The notes beneath the pieces are model-generated. The model was not told the DNA's origin. It ran no database searches and saw only the letters and a program-made list of their open reading frames with translations. A program made the translations under genes and the position numbers. DNA of 64,000 bases, from positions 1 to 64,000 of the forward strand of contig NZ_CAJGBF010000009.1 of assembly GCF_904424705.1 (NCBI RefSeq). The letters run 5' to 3'. Below, piece after piece: positions 16,143-24,765 of the stretch (positions are counted from its first letter, which is position 1; the number at the start of each line of letters is the position of its first letter). Origin of the DNA: Rossellomorea arthrocnemi. Its GTDB lineage: Bacteria; Bacillota; Bacilli; Bacillales; Bacillaceae_B.

Positions 16143-18230
16143 TTACATAAGAACAAATTGCTGCTGCTCGATTTCCTTTGGTCCTATCGGTTTACTAAAG
16201 TAATAACCTTGAGCTTTCTGGCATTTCGCCTCCTTCAGAAAGTCAACCTGTCCTTCGCGCTCAACCCCTTCTGCGATGACTTCAAGTCCCAGGCTGTGGG
16301 CAAGATGGATAATCGTAGTCGTTATGGCAGAGTCCTTCTGATTCATTCCAATCTCCTTTACGAAGGATTGGTCGATCTTTAATATATCGATGGGGAATCG
16401 TTTTAAATAATGAAGAGAGGAGTAACCCGTACCAAAATCGTCTACAGAAATGAATACTCCGAGCTCTTTAAGCTTTTTTAACATTTTCAACGTTTGCTGA
16501 GTATCTTGCATGGCTCCCTCCGTAATTTCAATTTCTATGCAGGAAGAGGATATCTTATACGTTGATAAATAGAAATCAATGGTGTCCACTAAATGCTCTT
16601 GCTGGAATTGTTTTGGGGATATGTTGATTGCCACGCGGACTGACCTGTACCCCTTGACTCTCCATTTTTGCAACTGTATGCATACCTGTTCCAAAACCCA
16701 TTCGCCAATTTGATGAATCAAGCCTGTTTCTTCTGCCAGAGGAATGAATTGGGCAGGAGAAACGAAACCAAACTTACGGTTATTCCAGCGGATCAACGCT
16801 TCAAAACTGTCGATGTTACCAGTGGACAAATTGACCTGCGGTTGATAATGTATGTACAATTCGCCCTTCTCTATCGCTTTTCTCAAGTGTGATTCCATTA
16901 TTATGTAGTTTGGAAAGCTTGATTTCATATGGGTTTGATAAAAACGATAATGGGCCCTTCCTTTTTCTTTCACCTCAAATAGAGCCTGTGCCGCTTTCTG
17001 GATAAGGGAATTAGAGTCATAACCATCTGCAGGGTAGCGACTTATGCCGATGGAGGGAGAAATATAAAATTCCTGTGTCTCCATTATAAAAGGGGCTACG
17101 AATAACGCCAGGATCTCTTTTGCTTTTGTCTTGGTATCTTCAAAGCTGCAATTCTTCAAAAGGAAGATAAATTCATCTCCCCCTTGCCTGTACAATAAAC
17201 AATCCTCATTCGTCAAAGTGATCAAGCGTTCTGTAATCTTTTTAAGAAAACGGTCCCCACCTTTTAAACCTAACGTGTCATTCACAAATTTAAACCGATC
17301 CAGATCCAGGTATAAAAGTGATAGCTCAACTCCTCTTTCTTCCATATTGTGTATGATTAAGGGTACATGATCATCCAATGCCTTTCTGTTCCAAAGGCCA
17401 GTTAATTGATCATGCAAAGCCATATAATGAATCATTTCACTTTGTTCATAATGCGACGTGATGTCTTTCACAATAATATAGCATCCATCACACTTTTCCT
17501 TTACCACGATGGGGACTATTTTCAATTGAGTTACTTTTTCTTCTCCCTTTTCATTCATTAGAAGACAATGTTCAATCGAAGAAGGGTTTCCCAGTAATGA
17601 TTGAGAGAGGGCACCTTCTAACAATTTTTTATTTTGTGGGTAGAATAAATCAAATATATTCATATTGGCCAGGGCATCTATTGAATACCCTGAAAGAGAG
17701 CAGCCCGCCGCATTTGACTCCCTGATGATTCCTTGTGAGTTCAGTATAAAAATGGCATCAAGATTATGTTCAATGATTGATTTGTATCGTTCCTTCGCTT
17801 TCACCAACTTCTTTTTTTCCTCAATTGAGGGGGTTATATCTCTCGTAATGGAAATAACGTAGTCTACCAGGCCTACTTCATTCTTAATTGGAGTAAGGAT
17901 GGATTCGTTTATCACTTTATAACCTTTCACATAAAATGCATCCTGATAGATGATGCGTTCTCCTGTTTCGACCAGTTCCAAATATTTTTTCTTCAAATCC
18001 ACTGCCATTTCAACAGGGATCACTTCCTCTAAGTAACGCCCCATATCCTTCTGTTGGATCATCGTATACTTTTTCGCAGATTCATTTACATATACATACC
18101 TGAATCCTTTTCCCTCTTCAACCTTCATTATGAAAATCATATCGTGTATATGATCTAAAATTAATTCCTTCAGCACAGTATCCAGGAACTTCTGATCTTG
18201 ACTGATTGTGGTACTATCTGTCCATTTCAT
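16143..18230 (-). CDS. PAS-PAS-GGDEF-EAL cyclic-di-GMP protein
   Basis: 695 residues. PAS domains lie near residues 20-130 and 145-265, GGDEF near 280-430 and EAL near 445-690. The GGDEF motif is intact (RQGGDEFIFL), as are EAL catalytic motifs: EALIRW, AINISPKQF, IEIEITEG, VDDFGTGYSSL, LKIDQSFV and AEGVE. It could therefore both make and break c-di-GMP; sequence alone does not say which dominates. No membrane segment, so a cytosolic sensor, probably of redox or ligand state via PAS. AAAGGATG precedes ATG. Confidence 0.92.
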   Translation of the reverse strand: MKWTDSTTISQDQKFLDTVLKELILDHIHDMIFIMKVEEGKGFRYVYVNESAKKYTMIQQKDMGRYLEEVIPVEMAVDLKKKYLELVETGERIIYQDAFYVKGYKVINESILTPIKNEVGLVDYVISITRDITPSIEEKKKLVKAKERYKSIIEHNLDAIFILNSQGIIRESNAAGCSLSGYSIDALANMNIFDLFYPQNKKLLEGALSQSLLGNPSSIEHCLLMNEKGEEKVTQLKIVPIVVKEKCDGCYIIVKDITSHYEQSEMIHYMALHDQLTGLWNRKALDDHVPLIIHNMEERGVELSLLYLDLDRFKFVNDTLGLKGGDRFLKKITERLITLTNEDCLLYRQGGDEFIFLLKNCSFEDTKTKAKEILALFVAPFIMETQEFYISPSIGISRYPADGYDSNSLIQKAAQALFEVKEKGRAHYRFYQTHMKSSFPNYIIMESHLRKAIEKGELYIHYQPQVNLSTGNIDSFEALIRWNNRKFGFVSPAQFIPLAEETGLIHQIGEWVLEQVCIQLQKWRVKGYRSVRVAINISPKQFQQEHLVDTIDFYLSTYKISSSCIEIEITEGAMQDTQQTLKMLKKLKELGVFISVDDFGTGYSSLHYLKRFPIDILKIDQSFVKEIGMNQKDSAITTTIIHLAHSLGLEVIAEGVEREGQVDFLKEAKCQKAQGYYFSKPIGPKEIEQQQFVLM

Positions 18231-18462
18231 GGATTCGTCATCCTTTTATGCTTATGTTTTAATCTACATCATGAATTTCGTTTCAATGGTACTGGTTCAT
18301 CCATGACTCCCTGCATTCTTGTAAGAATATACACTGTTTCCCCTCTCGATTCAGCCTAAAATGTCTACGTTATCCACTTCCTCTGCCTATTATATATGAG
18401 ACAGGCGCACAGGTTGAACATGAACCATAGACTGAATATAGAGAGAGGAGGTTTTTACGTTT

Positions 18463-18750
18463 ATGTACCAACACGCATATTACCCTTACCGAAGCTATCC
18501 AGCCTATAGAGGAGGCGAGCAGCGTTTCTTCCCATTCTTCGGATTACCATTCCTGGCCGGTGGCTTAGCGGGATTGGCCATCAGCCCTTTCCTATTCAAT
18601 AGACCATGCTATGGCCCTGCATGCTATCCGCCTTATCCACCTTATGGAGGGTACCCTTATCCTGGATACCAGCAACCCTATGGTGTTAACAATTATCAAT
18701 CATCACCGTATAACCTTACGGAGAATATTAATATATACCCCGGAAGATAA
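18463..18750 (+). CDS. Pro/Tyr/Gly-rich small protein, coat-like
   Basis: 95 residues, with a composition typical of spore coat proteins: N-terminal YYPYRSYPAYRGG, a hydrophobic stretch near 26-46 (FFGLPFLAGGLAGLAIS), two cysteines (RPCYGPACYPP) and a PYPPYGGYPYPGYQ tract. GAGAGAGGAGG lies about 11 bases before ATG. A sequence CACA...CATA upstream could be a sigma-K promoter, but the match is weak. Function is inferred from composition only. Confidence 0.68.
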   Translation: MYQHAYYPYRSYPAYRGGEQRFFPFFGLPFLAGGLAGLAISPFLFNRPCYGPACYPPYPPYGGYPYPGYQQPYGVNNYQSSPYNLTENINIYPGR

Positions 18751-18755
18751 TCAAC

Positions 18756-18801
18756 AGGCTCGCCTAAAAATGTACCCATGCATTGTTTGGGTAGAGCCTT
18801 T
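18756..18801 (+). terminator. terminator after the coat-like gene
   Basis: Two-part stem AGGCT/AGCCT and TACCCA/TGGGTA, followed by TTTATG. Confidence 0.55.
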
Positions 18802-18955
18802 ATGACCTTTCCCCACAAGTACCTTTCCTTACCCGCTCCGAAATTTCATACTTCTTCCAAGCAACATCTTAATCAATAAACTCCCCTACTTTCCTTTCCA
18901 ATCATAGGAAAAGGGTTTATAATAAAGATGAATACATTAGAAAGGAGCCAATAAC

Positions 18956-19423
18956 TTGAGAAACACTAGTAAAACCACCCCTTCTTCCACATCCGTCACT
19001 ACCCTCTCTCAAGCTATTTTCACTGTGAATCGCCATGCGAAAACAGCAGGTAACCCAAAATACTTATATTCATTAAAAAAGCGAGCCTTAATGAAAATGA
19101 TTCGAGAAGGTAAGGCGAAAAAAGTTGGACTTCACTTCTCTAAAAACCCCAAAAATAGTCAACAGCAGTCAGATGTGTTGATAGATTGTGGAGAATATAC
19201 TTTCCATCTCCCCCCTTTAAAGGAAGATTTCAAAGAGCTTCCACATCTGGGAACACTTGATCAAAGTTCAAGAAACCCAAAATGTAAAATGGGCTTGCAG
19301 CAGGCAAAAGGAATTTTGGAACAGTATACAGGAATGTCCGATCATACTGACGGAATACGAAAGTCGGGTAAAAATCAATATCAAAAGCCTGTATTTAAAA
19401 AGCTAGGCGACAGCTTCTTTTAA
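18956..19423 (+). CDS. ykyB: YkyB-family protein
   Basis: 155 residues, TTG start with AAAGGAG eight bases upstream. Strong similarity by eye to B. subtilis YkyB: TVNRHAKTAGNPKYLYSLKKRAL near residue 23, KKVGLHFSKNP near 50, QQQSDVL and KEDFKELPHLGTLDQSSRNP near 83. Function is unknown; the conserved basic-aromatic pattern could bind nucleic acid. It is convergent with cheV, as in B. subtilis where cheV and ykyB are neighbours. The N-terminal 20 residues are Ser/Thr-rich and variable. Confidence 0.9.
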   Translation: MRNTSKTTPSSTSVTTLSQAIFTVNRHAKTAGNPKYLYSLKKRALMKMIREGKAKKVGLHFSKNPKNSQQQSDVLIDCGEYTFHLPPLKEDFKELPHLGTLDQSSRNPKCKMGLQQAKGILEQYTGMSDHTDGIRKSGKNQYQKPVFKKLGDSFF

Positions 19424-19461
19424 TACCCAATGATTTTAGTACAGTAACGCATATATCCCCT

Positions 19462-19496
19462 AAAGGGTTTTGACAATGGTCAGAACCCTTTTTTTC
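19462..19496 (+). terminator. ykyB terminator
   Basis: AAAGGGTT/AACCCTTT with inner TGAC/GTCA pairing, followed by seven T. Confidence 0.88.
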
Positions 19497-19502
19497 AGAA
19501 AT

Positions 19503-20423
19503 TCACAGTATGTACTTATCGATTTTTAAAATCAACTCTGCTATTTCAGGTTTGCTGATTTGATCTTCAGCCCCCACCACCTCGCCTTTGTGTTTTAAAT
19601 CATTAGTGATAAGAGATGAAAAAATAATGACGGGCAGGTTTTTAAGCTTTGGATGGTTTTTGATTCTTTTGGTCAAATGATGCCCATCCATTTGTGGCAT
19701 TTCAATATCCGTCAATACAAGATGTACGCTTTCTTTCAGATCTTTATTTCCCTCAACAAGGGTCTCTAAAAAATAAAATGCATCTGCTCCATTTTCAAAA
19801 AACTCCACGTCTTCATATCCAGCTTCTTTCAGGGTGTCATTCAAGAGCTTTCGTAGTAATGGTGAATCCTCTGCTGCAACAATTCTCTTATTCATTCTCT
19901 CCCTTTTGCCTAATTTCCTAACTTGTTCTACCCTGATCCCTGTTTCAGGGTTAATCTCGAGCATGATGCTCTCAAAATCCAATAGAAGGATCATCGATTC
20001 GTTCCGCTTGATCACCCCGATGATTCCCGACTGCACGCCAGAATACATTTCTGAAGGTTTTTCTATTTGGTTCCATGAGATGCGATGGATTTGAGTGACG
20101 TTATGAACATGAAATATGACTTTCTGTTGATTAAATTCAGCAACAATGTACTTGGACTTTGCTGTTTCCTCTTCTGCCACTCCCAGGACTCTTGCCATAT
20201 CCACAACAGGGAGTACTTCTCCTCTCAATTGAACGATCCCCTTGACATGAGGGTGTGAATGGGGAATCGGTATGACCGTCGTCGGCTGAATGATCTCCTT
20301 AACTTTAATCACATTGATCCCAAATTTATTGTTTGCAACCTCGAATTCAACAATTTCAAGTTCATTTGTTCCACTTTCAAGAAGTATTCCATTTGATTGA
20401 TTCAATTGTATTCGTCCTTCCAT
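19503..20423 (-). CDS. cheV: chemotaxis coupling protein CheV
   Basis: Couples receptors to CheA and helps adaptation. 306 residues (B. subtilis about 303). The N-terminal CheW-like domain covers about 20-160 (GINVIKVKEIIQPTTVIPIPHSHP, VVDMARVLG). The receiver domain covers about 178-300, with acidic pair in AAEDSPLLRKLL, phospho-acceptor Asp in LVLTDIEMPQMDG and the conserved Lys in DQISKP. A sigma-D promoter at 20445-20471 matches motility control. Membrane-associated by interaction only. No other che gene is nearby. Confidence 0.95.
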   Translation of the reverse strand: MEGRIQLNQSNGILLESGTNELEIVEFEVANNKFGINVIKVKEIIQPTTVIPIPHSHPHVKGIVQLRGEVLPVVDMARVLGVAEEETAKSKYIVAEFNQQKVIFHVHNVTQIHRISWNQIEKPSEMYSGVQSGIIGVIKRNESMILLLDFESIMLEINPETGIRVEQVRKLGKRERMNKRIVAAEDSPLLRKLLNDTLKEAGYEDVEFFENGADAFYFLETLVEGNKDLKESVHLVLTDIEMPQMDGHHLTKRIKNHPKLKNLPVIIFSSLITNDLKHKGEVVGAEDQISKPEIAELILKIDKYIL

Positions 20424-20444
20424 ACATTATTCCGCTCCCTTCTT

Positions 20445-20471
20445 ATATCGAACAATTTATGAACTTCTTTA
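20445..20471 (-). promoter_or_regulatory. sigma-D promoter of cheV
   Basis: TAAA (20468-20471), 15-base spacer, then TTCGATAT (20445-20452) on the minus strand. Consensus is TAAA-N15-GCCGATAT, so two bases of the -10 differ. It lies 22 bases before the cheV start. Confidence 0.75.
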
Positions 20472-20482
20472 CAAGAGGCATG

Positions 20483-20517
20483 AAAAAAGTCGAGTTCCCT
20501 GTATTTGGCATTCGACT
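20483..20517 (-). terminator. terminator upstream of cheV
   Basis: AGTCGA/TCGACT stem with a roughly 18-base loop, then six T on the minus strand. It likely blocks read-through from the que operon into cheV. Confidence 0.65.
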
Positions 20518-20587
20518 CTTCCCATTAAGGAAAACCCACTGACTAGAATCTCAATGCCAATACATACTAAGGAAAGGAGGTGTTGAA

Positions 20588-20785
20588 ATGACAGATCGAA
20601 AAGATTTTGAAGGCAAAAGCAGGCAGGACTTCGATGAGATAAGCGATCACATTCTCCCTGCCCAGAATAATCTACCCTTGATCGCCATTGGAAAGAACTC
20701 AAATGGCACGGATGAACCCGATGAACTTGCTTATATAGAAGGGCATAAGAGCCGGAATCAAGAGAATGAGGGAACCAGCCCTTAG
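20588..20785 (+). CDS. small acidic hypothetical protein
   Basis: 65 residues, hydrophilic, rich in Asp, Glu and Asn (DFDEISDHILPAQNNLPLIAIGKNS). AAAGGAGGTG lies seven bases before ATG, a very strong ribosome site, and a good terminator follows, so I believe it is expressed. No family recognised. CATACTA about 25 bases upstream resembles a forespore sigma-G -10 element, but no matching -35 was found. It diverges from cheV. Confidence 0.72.
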   Translation: MTDRKDFEGKSRQDFDEISDHILPAQNNLPLIAIGKNSNGTDEPDELAYIEGHKSRNQENEGTSP

Positions 20786-20803
20786 TAATATCCACGAAAA
20801 TAC

Positions 20804-20840
20804 AAAAAAGCGATTGAATATAATTACATCAATCGCTTTT
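20804..20840. terminator. bidirectional terminator
   Basis: AAAAGCGATTGA/TCAATCGCTTTT, with A-run and T-run at the ends. It serves the 65-residue gene and, on the other strand, queE. Confidence 0.85.
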
Positions 20841-20844
20841 CACC

Positions 20845-21567
20845 CTACACTCCCCGCTTATTCCCCCACACCAAAGTATGGAGTTGCGGAAGTACACGAA
20901 CATTATTTAATTCTTCTCTTTCACACACTTTTCCAATGAGTGTTTCATAATCAAACAGTAAATCTGTAACCAACTTGGCTGTGTCCCCTTCTACCACGGA
21001 AGGGTTGCCAGTTTGGATATAAAAAGGGACATCAGGGTAACGATGATGTATATTTGTCGCATATTCTAGGTCCTTATCATCAAAAACAACCACTTTCAAA
21101 CTGAATTGTGAGCGATTTTCCGATAAGCGATGAACAATATGATCAAGCTTCATAAAGTCGGTCTCCATCCTTGAACTTGGCGGTTTGGGGGAAATAGTCA
21201 GATCACTAATATCATAAAACCAATCCTGCCATCGACTTCCCTGAGTTTCAAGTGCTGATTCAATGCCATTTTCCTTCAATAGGTCAATTAGCTCCTTAAG
21301 GTTAGATAATAGAGCAGGGTTTCCGCCGGAAATCGTTACATGGGAGAATCGATTTCCTCCAATCTCCCTTAGCCTCTTCCACACTTCTTCAGCTGTCAAG
21401 AGCTCTATGTCATCTTTGGCTGATCCATCCCAAGTGAAGGCTGAATCACACCAGGCACAACTGTAATCACAGCCCGCGGTACGGACGAACATCGTTTTTT
21501 GACCAATGACCATCCCTTCCCCTTGAATGGTTGGACCGAAAACCTCTAAAACGGGTAACTTCTTCAT
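20845..21567 (-). CDS. queE: 7-carboxy-7-deazaguanine synthase
   Basis: Radical SAM enzyme that turns 6-carboxytetrahydropterin into 7-carboxy-7-deazaguanine on the way to queuosine. About 240 residues from the ATG at 21567, which overlaps the queD stop by four bases and has GGGGAG upstream; the open frame extends farther but without a ribosome site. Cluster cysteines C-x3-C-x2-C are in AGCDYSCAWCDSAF near residue 31. The QGEG substrate motif lies near residue 15 and the GGNP motif near 80. Third gene of queC-queD-queE under a preQ1 riboswitch. Confidence 0.95.
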   Translation of the reverse strand: MKKLPVLEVFGPTIQGEGMVIGQKTMFVRTAGCDYSCAWCDSAFTWDGSAKDDIELLTAEEVWKRLREIGGNRFSHVTISGGNPALLSNLKELIDLLKENGIESALETQGSRWQDWFYDISDLTISPKPPSSRMETDFMKLDHIVHRLSENRSQFSLKVVVFDDKDLEYATNIHHRYPDVPFYIQTGNPSVVEGDTAKLVTDLLFDYETLIGKVCEREELNNVRVLPQLHTLVWGNKRGV

Positions 21568-21998
21568 GCTTGTCTCCCCTTCGGTCTGTAGATGACATAG
21601 CTTGTAGGTGTCTCCCTTAAGAACACTTGAAGACATCTTGGACGATGGGGAAGTGAGTCTAAATGGGATTGAATGATTTCCCACATTACTTTCGCGACCA
21701 CTTCAGTTGTGGGAAATTCCCTATTACTTTCCGAAGAGAACAGCTCATCCTGATTGATCAACGTATGATCAAAACGTTTGTGGATCAGATTCTTTATATG
21801 TTGGAAATTAATCAGGAATCCAGAATCATCGAGCTGGTCTCCCCCAATCGTAATATTGGCGAAGTACGTGTGACCATGAACCTCCTGACAACTTCCTGCC
21901 TCTACATGCGGAATAAAATGCGCTGCTGCAAAATGCATATCTTTATTTAATTCAAATTCATAAGGATGGTCGGGAGCAGGATAAATTTGTTGAATCAT
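21564..21998 (-). CDS. queD: 6-carboxytetrahydropterin synthase
   Basis: Converts dihydroneopterin triphosphate to 6-carboxy-5,6,7,8-tetrahydropterin. 144 residues. Zinc-binding histidines appear in [10 protein letters not shown] and VHGHTY, the catalytic Cys in GSCQEVHGH near residue 37, and a late His in HRPRCL region with Glu in [12 protein letters not shown]. It overlaps queC by four bases upstream and queE by four downstream, so all three are coupled. Confidence 0.95.
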   Translation of the reverse strand: MIQQIYPAPDHPYEFELNKDMHFAAAHFIPHVEAGSCQEVHGHTYFANITIGGDQLDDSGFLINFQHIKNLIHKRFDHTLINQDELFSSESNREFPTTEVVAKVMWEIIQSHLDSLPHRPRCLQVFLRETPTSYVIYRPKGRQA

Positions 21999-22660
21999 AG
22001 CCCCTCTCCTCTCTTTCGGTCAATTACATACTCTTCCAATCCTTTTTGCCTAAGTTCACAAGCGGGACATTTTCCACACCCACTGCCTTTCAACCCGTTA
22101 TAACAGGTAAGGGTATTCTCCTGGATATAATGAAAAGCCCCTAAATCGTCAGCCAATCCCCACGTTTGGGCCTTATTGATCCACATCAGGGGAGTATGAA
22201 TGACAAATTGGTCATCCATGGAAAGGTTGAGGGAGACATTCAACGATTTCACGAAAATATCACGGCAGTCAGGATAACCGCTAAAGTCTGTTTCACATAC
22301 ACCTGTCACAATATGCTTCGCTCCGATTTGCTTTGCCAATATGCCTGCAAATGACAGGAATAATAAATTTCTTCCCGGAACAAAGGTGGACGGTAATTCG
22401 CCATCCTTATGGGTAATTTCTTCAGACGCTCTTGTAAGTGCACTTGGTGCCAGTTGATTTAATAAACTCATATCTAATACATGGTGGGCTACATTCAGAT
22501 CCTCTGCAATCTCTTTTGCACAGTCAAGTTCTGCAACATGCCTCTGACCATAGTTAAATGTCACTGCTTCTACTTCTTTAAATGCTTTCTTTGCCCAAAA
22601 TAAACACGTGGTACTATCTTGACCTCCGCTAAATACGACTAATGCTTTATCTGTGTTCAT
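21995..22660 (-). CDS. queC: 7-cyano-7-deazaguanine (preQ0) synthase
   Basis: Uses ATP and ammonia to turn 7-carboxy-7-deazaguanine into preQ0. About 221 residues from the ATG at 22660, which has AAAGGAGAA upstream; the frame opens 33 codons earlier without a ribosome site. PP-loop SGGQDSTT near residue 10. Zinc site of four cysteines in [19 protein letters not shown] near 187. First gene of the operon, preceded by the preQ1-I riboswitch at 22791-22824. queF, which would make preQ1, is not present in the window. Confidence 0.95.
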   Translation of the reverse strand: MNTDKALVVFSGGQDSTTCLFWAKKAFKEVEAVTFNYGQRHVAELDCAKEIAEDLNVAHHVLDMSLLNQLAPSALTRASEEITHKDGELPSTFVPGRNLLFLSFAGILAKQIGAKHIVTGVCETDFSGYPDCRDIFVKSLNVSLNLSMDDQFVIHTPLMWINKAQTWGLADDLGAFHYIQENTLTCYNGLKGSGCGKCPACELRQKGLEEYVIDRKRGEGL

Positions 22661-22754
22661 ATAAGGTTCTCCTTTCTTTTCTACCGGCCCATTCGCCATG
22701 CAATGAAGAAAGAGATTCTTTAAAACTCTATAATATAGGCTCTCGATTGCCACT

Positions 22755-22785
22755 AACAAAAAATAACGACACCTAAGGATGTCGT
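22755..22785 (-). terminator. riboswitch terminator before queC
   Basis: ACGACA/TGTCGT stem with loop TCCTTAGG, then TATTTTTTG on the minus strand. The CCTTAG in the loop can pair with CTAAGG at the end of the aptamer, which gives an antiterminator. Confidence 0.85.
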
Positions 22786-22790
22786 TTTCC

Positions 22791-22824
22791 TTAGTTTTTT
22801 ATAGAGGGTTGTGCTAGAACCTCT
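22791..22824 (-). ncRNA. preQ1-I riboswitch
   Basis: On the minus strand AGAGGTTCTAGC, then ACCCTCTATAAAAAACTAA. This is almost identical to the B. subtilis queC aptamer: P1 AGAGG/CCTCT, loop TTCTAGC and A-rich tail. Linked to a terminator at 22755-22785. PreQ1 binding should terminate queCDE transcription. Confidence 0.95.
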
Positions 22825-22995
22825 CGGGAACATCGCCCCAGTTCTTCTTCTTTTGTCCTCAACCAATATAACGTTTTTTCACGAAAAAATCCACTTTTTT
22901 AAAGCAATTTTACTTGATTGTTTCCCGAAACAGTTGCACGTTTTTTAAAATCTCCTCATAATGAAAATGGAAATACAATGATTGGGGGTTATTTC

Positions 22996-23583
22996 ATGTT
23001 ACATGATATGATGAAATTCATTAAAGAAGTGGACAAATTAAAAGCCATCAATCGTCGGACGTACGTGAGTGACGGAAGCCGAAGAGAAAATAGCGGGGAG
23101 CATTCATGGCATGTAAGTGTGATGGCCATGACCTTATTTGAAGTATACGAAAGAAAGCAGGATACAGACCTTTTCACTTCCATCCGGATGCTGCTTCTGC
23201 ATGATATTGTGGAGATAGATGCAGGTGATACTTATGCCTTTGATGCAAAGGGATATGAAGACAAGAGGGAGCGGGAAGGGCTTGCAGCGGATCGAATCTT
23301 TGGGATGCTGCCTGAAAGAGCAAGAGACGAGTTCAGAGCTCTTTGGGAAGAATTTGAAGAAGGAAAGACCAATGAGGCTATTTATGCGTCCATAATCGAC
23401 CACATTCACCCCCTTCTCCTGAATGTCTCTACAGAAGGAAAATCATGGTTGGAGCATCAGATTTTCTCGCACCAGGTACTAAACCGCAATGCGTGGATGA
23501 AAGATATCTCCCCGCAAATTTACGCCCTGGTAAAGGAATGGGTGGGGACAGGCGTGAAAAGAGGATGGCTTAAGGAAGATTAG
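22996..23583 (+). CDS. HD-domain phosphohydrolase (YfbR/HDDC2-like)
   Basis: About 195 residues. HD motifs: ENSGEHSWHVSVMAM near residue 33, LLLHDIVEIDAGDTYA near 70 (HD pair), and a late Asp in SIIDHIHP near 138. These match HD-domain nucleotidases of the YfbR/YGK1 type, which hydrolyse deoxynucleoside monophosphates. ATG at 22996 follows GGGGGT with a six-base gap; an ATG at 22978 also in frame has a weaker site. Cytoplasmic. Substrate is inferred. Confidence 0.85.
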   Translation: MLHDMMKFIKEVDKLKAINRRTYVSDGSRRENSGEHSWHVSVMAMTLFEVYERKQDTDLFTSIRMLLLHDIVEIDAGDTYAFDAKGYEDKREREGLAADRIFGMLPERARDEFRALWEEFEEGKTNEAIYASIIDHIHPLLLNVSTEGKSWLEHQIFSHQVLNRNAWMKDISPQIYALVKEWVGTGVKRGWLKED

Positions 23584-23636
23584 CCTCCATGATTTAGCAG
23601 GTATTCCATATACGAAACACCCGCTTAAAGAACATC

Positions 23637-24632
23637 TTATTTTAAACGAAGGAGCCTTCTCCGCTTCCTTCGTTTTTTCGTGCTGAAGCGAAGCCAGCCA
23701 ATTTTCATAAAGAAACTGAACATGATCAATGCGATTAGGCCCATAATCCCAAGAACGATAAAATATCCTCTCCGCTCATCTAGTTCTGGCATGTAGACAA
23801 AGTTCATTCCATATAAGCCTGCAATAAAAGTAAGGGGCATGAAAATGGTCGTGATGACGGTCAAGGTCATCATAATGTTATTCATTTTGTCTGAATTTAT
23901 TGATAGGTAGTTATCACGTATATCGGAAGAAAATTCACGATAAGACTCCAGCATTTCCACCAGCTTTATCAGATGATCATACACATCATTGAAGTATAGC
24001 TGTTCTTCTTTCAGCGTATCTAATCTTCCTGAGTTACTGATCCGGTACAACAGGTCCCTCATTGGCACAAGTGTTCGCCTGAGTTTTGACATATCATGTC
24101 GAATATCGAATAATTCATCCATCAGGTCACTGTCTGCACCTTCATTCGTTCTATCTTCAATTGTATTCAGGCGATCTTCAATCTTATAAATGAGAGGGAA
24201 ATATTCATCCACTAAGCGGTCCACGATTCCATGCATGATTTTAAATGGACTGAGTTGTCCCCCTTCCTCTATCACTCTCTCCCATAGTTGATTTAATTCC
24301 TTAACTGACTCCTTATGGAAAGTAACAATGAATCTCGAGTTCACGAACATATTCACCTCATGGGATTCAAGGTTCTTCTGGTTTATTCCATGTAAGAGGA
24401 CAAATATGTACTGATCATAAAAATCGAGTTTAGGACGCTGACTGAAGTCGTCCAAGCAATCCTCAATCGCAAGAGGGTGAAACCGAAAATACAACTTAAG
24501 TAACCGGATATCTTTGCTGGTAGGTTCTGAAAAATCCACCCAATACCATTTTACGTCTTTTTCTTTTATTCTGGATAAAGGTACATCGCTTTGAATATCC
24601 CCATTTTCCTTTATTATGCTTGTTCGTATCAT
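23637..24632 (-). CDS. corA: CorA-family magnesium transporter
   Basis: 331 residues. A long cytoplasmic N-terminal domain, an extended helix near 190-275, then two membrane spans near 270-290 and 303-323. The invariant pore signature GMN is in IAGLYGMNFVYMPEL near residue 280. The C-terminal tail is very basic (KKRRKRRRLLRLK). Mg2+ or Co2+ uptake by the pentamer. Its last codons form the stem of a terminator for the convergent HD gene. Confidence 0.93.
   Translation of the reverse strand: MIRTSIIKENGDIQSDVPLSRIKEKDVKWYWVDFSEPTSKDIRLLKLYFRFHPLAIEDCLDDFSQRPKLDFYDQYIFVLLHGINQKNLESHEVNMFVNSRFIVTFHKESVKELNQLWERVIEEGGQLSPFKIMHGIVDRLVDEYFPLIYKIEDRLNTIEDRTNEGADSDLMDELFDIRHDMSKLRRTLVPMRDLLYRISNSGRLDTLKEEQLYFNDVYDHLIKLVEMLESYREFSSDIRDNYLSINSDKMNNIMMTLTVITTIFMPLTFIAGLYGMNFVYMPELDERRGYFIVLGIMGLIALIMFSFFMKIGWLRFSTKKRRKRRRLLRLK
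23644..23678 (+). terminator. terminator of the HD gene, inside the end of corA
   Basis: AACGAAGGAGC/GCTTCCTTCGTT stem followed by six T, overlapping the corA 3' end. Confidence 0.75.
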
Positions 24633-24765
24633 AAGGCTCTCCCTATCCGACTAATTTCATTTTTTATCATTTCCCTTTTTCTCCTTCATTCAAACAAAAT
24701 CTCTACGTAAAAGGTTAAATTAGTGTTAAAATATGAATCAAAATTATATAAAGTAGGTGTACATA

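Noticed and set aside
20469..20795. 108-residue minus frame
   Set aside because: Antisense to a small gene with a strong ribosome site; covers the sigma-D promoter region.
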